This document shows, one piece after another, positions 56,546-64,000 of a stretch of DNA of 64,000 nt. The notes below the pieces were generated by a model, which did not search any database, was not told the origin of the DNA, and saw nothing but the letters and a program-made list of their open reading frames with translations. Position 1 is the stretch's first letter, and every line of letters starts with the position of its first letter. Both the position numbers and the translations under genes were made by a program. Source of the DNA: Vermamoeba vermiformis (lineage: Eukaryota; Tubulinea; Echinamoebida); assembly GCA_045837725.1 (NCBI GenBank), contig JBEWZL010000304.1, forward strand, positions 124,001 to 188,000, in the 5' to 3' direction.

Positions 56546-57054
56546 CTTAGCTGAAAGTTATCGAAGACAGATGTATTTGAAAGAGAATGTGTAATAATAA
56601 TACAACAACAGGGTGTAACAAGAAGGTTTCAATTAAGGTATGTATTAGCTTGATTGAAACAAAAAAATAACCTCTTTATGCGCGTCAAGAATTTTTTTAA
56701 ACTCTTCTTGTGTTCTGTGATTTTTCTCAGTCCGTCAAACTGCCTTGTCTTCGCCCACAACCAGAATACGCTTCGCATCCTCCACACTACCACATATATG
56801 CAAATCAGCAAATTAAAAATATTTTTTTGAGTGATCAGAAGGGATCAGCAATCAGAGCGGTCAGAATGTAATTATTTGTGGATAACTACACGTTAAAAAT
56901 ATTATTATACTCAGGTACATTTTTTAAAAAAGATTTTACGTGCAACGGTAACACTCAACGGTAACGCGAATTTTAATAATTTAGATCAAATCGAATGCTT
57001 GCCTTTCAAATACTTTTTAGTGCTATCAACAATTACATTTTATTATTGTACAAT
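56546..57054. other. Intergenic, upstream of TEP1-like gene
   Basis: Promoter region of the TEP1-like gene and 3' flank of the RasGEF gene. Only chance ORFs seen. Confidence 0.5.
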
Positions 57055-60000
57055 TTATCTCAAATCGACACGAGCAGCATTTCGTGGTTCGATCTTGAGC
57101 GACTGCTCTTCCACAATGGTTTCTTCCAAAGTGGGCAGGTGATTAATGACTCCTTGTAAGTCGTCTTCGATTTCAATGTCATATTTAAACTGTTGGAACC
57201 GCAAGACGGAGTTAAAGATCAGGTTGTAGATCATGCGTCTCTTGGCGAAGTTGATCAGCTTGACGTTGTTTACTTTGACCCAATCGGGATTTCCTTCGTC
57301 AATGAAAGTCAAATCCTTCATAACGACACCCCTAAATAGCATTTGGTTAGTATTTGCGTTCAGGATTGCCAACCTAGAATAAATTTGTGGATGCGATCCA
57401 AAGCTCGCTGGAGCTTCGTGGTTTTTGTTTGAATTTCATAATGCTACGAATAATTCCTCGACTATTGTACTTCAAGTGGGTACTTACAAATAAGGAATGC
57501 ACGGGCCTTCGATCTTTTCGATCTCCGCACGGTAATTTTTGAAGCTGCCTTGCATGTCCATTAATTGTTCTAACTCTTGCAGAACTTGAATAAGTTGCTT
57601 AGGTACTCGCGCCATAGTCCACTTTAGGCGAGACACTATTAATAGAACAAAAGATTAGTATCAAAAATGATTGGATCTGCACGACAAGATCTTACCAGCA
57701 AAATGATTCAGACCAGAGATGATCGCGGTTAATAAGTGGAAGTTGTTCATGTCTCGTAATCGCTTTGCGATCTTAATAAACTTGATCACCAAGTCAACAC
57801 GCTTCTTCAGTTGATGTTCGAAGCAAACAGTCGTTGTGACCCACCTTGGTTTGCAACATTAGTCAAGCTGCTAGAAGAGATCGACAAACGTTCAAAACTT
57901 ACGAGGCTACTGTATTGAACATTTCAATCATTTGGCCAACCATGCCATCCTTATTCTTGAGCCAGGCTTGGTTCAGCAATTCCGAGATCTGACACGAGCA
58001 CGTTAGATCCGATAGTTTGAGGAACTTGGATTTCTTACCTTCATTTGTGAGAAAACATTGGAGAGTCTGATAGTCAGTTGCTTGGCAATATCATTTGTGC
58101 GAAGCTCAGAGCGAGTCCAATCGACCTTATCAATAATGCTCATGTTCTTAAAATCCTTCGCAGTCAACACTTTGTAGATGTCTCTCGTCGAGGCATTTCT
58201 CTTCAACTTGAAGCTGTTGCTTCGGGATACTGAAGGACTGGCATCTCCAGGCTGTCCATCACTTTCTTTCTGTTATTGAATATTATTAGCAAAAGTTGAC
58301 ACGTGTCAAACATCACTCATGAACGTACTCTAAGTTCGAATAAAGTGATGACCAAGCGCGTTACTGTTTCGTTCTTGATAGTAGGATCCTTTGTGACGAC
58401 GTTGCGGACCAAATGTTCGAGTTTCTTATTTACATTGACTTCTTTAGCATCTTCGGGTGAGTAGTATTTCTCGATGAAATGACCCAAAATGAAACACACT
58501 CGCAACTTGATGCGGCGTTGAAGATGAGACTTTTCTTTTGGTACTTCGAACCTGAGAGAGATATTATTAGGTAAGCTAAGGGCTTAAGAACGTCACGTGA
58601 TTCTACTTACAATTCAGCCAACTTGTCAAGGAAATCTTCGACGCTCATGAACGTGGATAAACTTCCCAAGAACGGATTCAAATAGTGCTTGTCGCCTATG
58701 ACAGTCGTTAGCACGTGCAAGTTAGGCAGAGTTCGTGAGGACTTACCAAATTTGGTGTTAACGAGCGCCAAGATCAGTTGGTACAATGAAGAGGCCTCGA
58801 CAATAAGTTCTTCGCCTTGTTTCGTGAACTGAATGTCGTCTTGCTTGCTCAGGTCTTGTTCGACATCGGCCCAATTGATCTTCTTTTTCGCCAGCTCACG
58901 TCTCGCAGTCAATTTAGCTTCAAAATCTTGACGTGTGATGACAGTGACGCGATTGCCTTCGTTAATGTTGTACTCGAGTAAAGACTTGTTGATGTCCATT
59001 TCAATCATCTTGCCGTGCACTTTGCGGTAGGTAATCAATTGACCCACTGGCGCGTTAAGTTTCGGGAATTGACTGGACTCAACGACCTGCTTGAACGGGA
59101 TCGCGGAATCAACTTTGACAGGTGTCACTTTCTTATCGCCGGTCTTCAATTGGATAGTGATGAATCGTCTAAGCAATTGCAAATTCATCTAAGCCGATTG
59201 GTGTCAGTAAGTTTTTCAATATTTTTTTGCACTGACTTACTCTGTTGTTAGGTTTCAGTTGGGCTAATGTCATGTTGCCATCGAGCCATGAGAGTGCTCC
59301 GTCAACACTAGCCGATACAAAGCTAAAGTCTTTAGGATCGCCGAGTTGAGTGCGGATTACTGCTAGGGAGACCAACTTGTTGACTTTCATTTGAGGATCC
59401 GCTCTGAATTCAATTGAATTAGTTACAAGAAAGGATTATAATATTTGTAAAATAGGTGGAACTAATTATTAAATAATAGAGTTCTTTGAGAAAGGCGTAC
59501 CTGAATTTTTCTTTTTGTCTGGATGCACCTTCAGAAGATCTCGCTCGGCCGCTAGCAGAATTTTCTTCATAGTAAATAATCGTATCAACGAATTTAGGTC
59601 GCAGCTCGATAATGTTCGATTGAGTAACGACGGAGCTATATTTAGCCAAGGGCTCCGTGTCTTCAAGTGGCAAGTAGAATTTCTCGCCGTCGCCTTCAGC
59701 AGCCTTGACAAATCTCCATTCGGAGAGTTCAGCGGAATTTCCTTCGTTTTCATTGTGTTTGTAGTAAAGACCCCATTCTTGCGACAGATCGCCTTTGAGT
59801 TGCTCGACCAAAGCCAAAGTCAATTCGCTGCATTGCTTGTTTGCATCAATTTCGACGATATGATCTTCGGTCTTAGTACCAGACTTATATTGAACTGTTA
59901 AAGTCCATGGCTGGTATTTAAACTCGAATAAAACCTAAATTTTCTTTGATTAGATCTGACGTTCTTTCCATACATAGAAGGTAAAGACAAAGCATAATCG

Positions 60001-63000
60001 GAGCATTTCCGTAAAGAGATCAATATTCGAATGATTAATATACTTACAGGTCCTTTAATATTACGTTGGAATAAGGAAACGTCTCCGTGTAACCAAGATC
60101 CAGGCTCGATCATGACTTGTGGTACCTCGCTCTGTAAATTAATGTTTAGTAAATAGCGCAAATAATATTGTCATAATTATTTAATTAATTAGAGTTGCGT
60201 TCACCGAATTTAAAATCCTAGGATTTTAGTCCGTATTACGGATGTAGCTAAATTATGTGATTTTGGGTATGCAAGTAGTGCTTACTTTACGAGGCGAGGA
60301 ATCAGGTAATACATTTCCAGGCAAGAACAGTCCAAAGTAATGGAATTCGCTTTCAATGAACCCTTTCTTCATGAGTTCTATGATTATTCGTTTGAATGTT
60401 GTGGTGGCGTCGTAAGAGAGCAGTAAATAATAAAAACCAAAAGTATTGGTCACTATAACCACAAAATTCTCGTCCAGACGGAAATGCTGGCGGTTTGCAA
60501 CGAAATACTAAATAAGGAGATTAGTTCAAGTGAACCAGATCAAAAAGACACGCGAGATTGAACGGGAGATACATGAATTATTGCAAGAATTTGGATTCGT
60601 TCCAATCGTAAGCGGATAAATTATATTCCTCGTTATAAAATTTCGATAAGAAATGGAGCAGGATCCGTCAAGAAAATTTAAATCAACGTCCGATCCAACT
60701 AAAAATAGCTTACCTCAACGAGCTTTTCTCTTCCATGTTGCACAAATAGCTCTTCCAGATCATCGTTGAATGATTTATGAAAGGTTCGCATTAAGGGCTG
60801 AATATCTTGCGAGGCTCGAGATTTCCATTCCTGAATGATAAAGATTAAGTAATCTCCATTAATCTCATCGTTTAGGATTTAACTTTAAGAATATACTTTA
60901 AATAAACATAAACAATATATTATACTGTTTAAATATGAGCTAAATACTTACACCGAGGTAAAACACGATGCCCACGGCAATGAATTCATCGCGGATCTTC
61001 ATTCGGGTTTTTAAGTCCTCAGTATGATGTAGAACTGTATTAATGAACTCTAATACGCATTGGACGTGCTAAATAGTAAAAATTAAGTATTAGTAAAGCA
61101 ATATCCAAGCACTATATTAGTTGTCATTTAACAGCCAGATCGTTCTCATTACTACCGTTATTAAGCGTGTATTTGATGCAAAAATGATTGATTATTTGTG
61201 ATATTGTATCGAAGGTGTATACTTACTTGAGGATAAGAAAGAGATCCATCGAGGTAGAAAAACAGCGGATCCATTCGATTGTTCTTTGTCGGTGAAACAG
61301 CAAATTGAGCGGAGAATCCATCGAGAATAGTACTATAACATTAGACCGTTAATAACGGTTAATAAAGCGAATACTGCGTGACACTTTGTTGACATTTTTT
61401 GACACGGGACTTTGCGTTGTTTTGACACGCTACTTACGGAATGCCTCGCGGAGCCTTTGTAACGATTTTTCCAAGTAATTTGATGACATATAAATACATT
61501 AATGGCACGTCTTTGAGCGTCAATAATAACATTAGAACGCGTCCCATGTTGACTGATTGTTCCATCGCTTCGAACATTTCATAAATATGGTCCTAAAAAT
61601 AGCATTAATGAACGTATATAGATGCTAATATTAATAACAATAAAGCTTGTTTGTTATTAATGAATCACATAATTTAGTTGATAAGACTTACGTTTGCAAA
61701 ATAGGCTATAATCGCCAATAAATCTAAGATAATTTCTTTAACGTCCTCAGTGAGCCTATAATAAAAAAGAGAACATTACTATGAGAATTCTATTCACAAG
61801 AATTTTTTGGTACGCGCGCGTTGAATAAAAATTTAGCCGCGAAATAGTTGCAAAGCTTGACTTACTTAGTTTGCGTATTGACTTTGAGTAAATATTCGAA
61901 TATATACTTGATTCCTCCTGACGATACGAATGACGTCATCCATTGCGGAGTTACACGGTGAATAACAGATCGAAGTGCTGCAATGTCGATCCAGCTCAAT
62001 GACGGTTTAGCAAGTGCTTCTAAATAATATTCTACTTGTAATTTGCGCGGGTCATCTACTTCCCCGGTAAGAGATCCGCGTCGCGAGGTTGATGGCGATG
62101 AATCAGCAGAATCACTATCGCTGTTACAAAAAAACGAGTCAGTACGAATAAATCGAAAAGTGGCGTATAAATATGCCTTCTAAATGATTGCGTATTAATA
62201 TAGCGCTAAACATTTTATTAGATGAATAGTTTTTATTCGTTGAAAGATGACGCGATCCAGAATCAAAATAATTTTTTGGTCAAAATAGAGATAGTTCGCG
62301 AGTATAAATATGCGTAAAGCTAATTAACTAATGAATAATAATATTTTTTGTAATGTGAAAGCATTGTAACTGTTGCGAATTGTCTAAATTTGGAATGTGG
62401 ACCTAAATAACTGAAACGCTTCATAAAAAGCAATAGCTATTATTTAAATATGCTCTATACTATTATGAATATTAGCTTACCTATTTCTCCTTTGCAATTC
62501 AGGCGGCAACTCACCAAAAAATTTAATTGAAGCTGAAGATCTTCGAGCGGGTACGGCAGGTGCTTTTAAAGATATTAGTACGAGCGTCTTGCTTATAATA
62601 AATATACTATCGATGGTATCATTCGATCACAAAATTTGCGTTGGAACTCTTAAACATGTGACAGCTTGGCAGCACGTTAATTAAATCAATTCAACAAAAT
62701 CTGATGGAAAATCTTCTATAGAAATCGATAGGAAATATTCAATACGAGGGCTAAATATGCCTTTGAAGCTGACAAACGAATATTTAAAAATTGTTACCTA
62801 AAACCGGAGATGTGGGCGCTGAATACGCTGAACCAATTGTAAATCCTCTATTTCTATTTTCTGCATTACTAGTGCCATTTGCTTGTTGAGGAGAGCCCGG
62901 AGCGCTGCCAATTAACGACCGAGTAGTGAGCGATCCGACGGATTTAGGCGCTGCGGGTACTGGAGGCGGCGTGTTAACTCTTCTGACAGTACCCATGGAA

Positions 63001-64000
63001 GGGTCCGATGAACGCAGTTGTGGTGTTGATATTGACGAGTTCATAGTAAGAGTGCTTGATCCAAATATAAACGAGCTAGAATCTCCGTGGCTGGATGATA
63101 ATTCAGGCTTGGATTTTTTTCTAATGAGAATTGGATTCACTCCTAATCCGTGCGTTGGACTTGATGGCGTGCTTTGTGAATTGCTAAGTAAATCAGCAAG
63201 ATTGCCTTTTCGCGACGATTTTTTGTCGATCTTGACTGTAGCAATTTGATCTAGAGCCAAAAAAAATTAATAAATAATTTTTGGCGTTGATTTACTATTG
63301 ACTTGTGTGTTTACAACGGACAATTTAAAAATAATTCTTCAGGCGGTTTCAAACAAAAAAAATTTGACACGTGTCAAACATTTACATTGTGCTTTGATAT
63401 CATGAAGGCACGCTTATTATGTACATAGATTTTCGGGTCTTAAAGTTACTTGTATACTTTATACATAACCGAAGCAGAAAAATTTAAATTCAAGAAATGT
63501 GTCAATTTGTGAACCGCGAATAAAAAGTACTTAAATTGAGCTGCTTATGCTATGTAATTACTTACATTTGCCTTCTTTATCGACTTCTAGCGTTTTCATG
63601 TTCGCCCAAAGAATTTTCGCTTGCGATTTCCACTTGGTCTTCGAGTTTTTGCAATTGTTTCCGTACAGCGACAAGATCGACAAACTTAATTGCGTCTCGA
63701 CCTCCGCTGGTGTTGTTTCTATCATATTATTGTGCAGGTATAATTCTACTAACGTTGGAAGCTTCAATAATTCCATAGGCAATTGCTCGAGTTTGTTGCC
63801 GGACAAATCCAACGTTTGAAGGGCATCAAAGTGCTTAATTTCGTTAGCAGTCGATGTTACTAGCTTGTTGTTCGATACATCTAATACTTCTAACGAGGAA
63901 ATTAAGCCGTGAACGGGTTCAGGTTGATACCTCTCGAGCCAAACCCAAATCTGGTTATTTTGGAGGAACAACGTGTTGAGGCTTTGCATGAATAACAACT
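57055..64000 (-). CDS. LRR-GBD/FH3-RasGEF protein (5' end outside the window)
   Basis: More than fifteen exons; the N-terminus lies beyond 64000. In order: LRRs (63560-63998; LEVLDVSNNKLV, LQTLDLSGNKLEQLP, LVELYLHNNMIE), a Ser/Pro-rich disordered part (62790-63250), a GBD/FH3-like helical region (about 60720-62090; QVEYYLEALAKPSLSWIDI, SGGIKYIFEYLLKV, VQCVLEFINTVLHH), ubiquitin/RBD-like beta folds (59050-60150), RasGEF_N (58330-58740; LNPFLGSLSTFMSVEDFLDK) and the catalytic RasGEF domain (57070-58150; FKNMSIIDKVDWTRSEL, MNNFHLLTAIISGL, LTFIDEGNPDWV, LINFAKRRMIYNLI). It should activate a Ras-family GTPase downstream of a Rho/Rac-type input. FH3/GBD plus RasGEF in one chain is known from amoebae, but I cannot name an orthologue. 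The first intron (about 63251-63562) carries a dispersed palindrome. Confidence 0.88.
58295..58310. repeat. CACGTG-centred palindrome in RasGEF intron
   Basis: Perfect 14-base core TTGACACGTGTCAA in a short intron near the RasGEF_N exons. Confidence 0.8.
63363..63378. repeat. 16-base palindrome in first RasGEF intron
   Basis: TTTGACACGTGTCAAA, perfect, in the ~310 bp intron between LRR and disordered exons. Confidence 0.8.

Noticed and set aside
1-64000. Retroelement, LTR, LINE or virus-like remains
   Set aside because: No reverse transcriptase, integrase, capsid or polymerase motifs were seen in any frame; the only mobile-like pieces are short foldbacks.

Overview
The window is nuclear DNA of a eukaryote. 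Almost every gene is broken by short introns (about 45-160 bp) with GTAAG-type donors and a yeast-like TACTAAY/ACTAAT branch site 10-25 nt before the acceptor AG. Spacing between genes is small, both strands are used, polyadenylation signals (AATAAA) lie within tens of bases of stop codons, and stops fit the standard code. The gene set (F-box/LRR proteins, a RasGEF with LRR and GBD/FH3-like regions, a TEP1-like TROVE-NACHT-WD40 protein, secreted lectin-like and FN3 proteins, ABCG transporter, serine carboxypeptidase) suggests a free-living amoeboid protist. A heterolobosean (Acrasis-like) or an amoebozoan would fit, but I cannot decide between them from the sequence alone. I see no convincing tRNA, rRNA, CRISPR, retroelement or virus-like element.

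Layout. 0.1-4.0 kb (+): many-exon F-box protein. 4.4-9.4 kb (-): ABCG half-transporter with a secreted, Cys-rich/EGF-like N-terminal region; one intron carries a ~295 bp foldback (MITE-like) element. 9.7 kb (-): small orphan ORF. 10.4-11.4 kb (+): secreted, probably GPI-anchored APCDD1-like protein. 11.6-13.4 kb (+): intronless F-box/LRR protein. 13.6-15.2 kb (+): PRISE-type short-chain reductase. 15.4-18.1 kb (+): serine carboxypeptidase. 19.2-19.8 kb (+): small two-exon orphan. 20.3-21.6 kb (+): second F-box/LRR protein. 21.9-24.3 kb (-): PA-like ectodomain plus seven-helix membrane protein. 24.7-34.1 kb (-): two paralogous secreted proteins, each with four L-type-lectin-like modules; between them lie a fatty-acid-hydroxylase-family enzyme and a 5'-incomplete spliced gene of unknown family. 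34.9-36.4 kb (+): a multi-pass membrane protein and what may be a truncated relative. 36.5-38.2 kb (-): Notum/pectin-acetylesterase-like secreted esterase, divergent from 38.4-41.3 kb (+): ankyrin-like/F-box/beta-propeller protein with an apparent frameshift. 41.9-47.8 kb (+): tandem duplicate of a secreted two-FN3 protein with a core recalling bacterial proteins. 48.0-48.6 kb (+): micro-gene pair encoding a myristoylation-motif basic peptide, the second copy frameshifted. 49.0-56.5 kb (-): giant RGG-TROVE-vWA-DUF4062-NACHT-WD40 (TEP1-like) gene. 57.1-64.0 kb (-): LRR-GBD/FH3-RBD-RasGEF, truncated by the window edge.

The genes do not form one pathway. Themes are surface/secreted biology (lectin-like pair, FN3 pair, APCDD1-like, esterase, carboxypeptidase, ABCG) and F-box-mediated protein turnover (four unrelated F-box designs). 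The most unusual non-coding signal is a dispersed 12-16 bp perfect palindrome centred on CACGTG (TTTGACACGTGTCAAA) found in introns and intergenic DNA across the window, twice at the same intron position of the two lectin-like paralogues. The most unusual structural event is the FN3 duplication, at whose junction lies a short copy of an exon from ~10 kb away next to a foldback.
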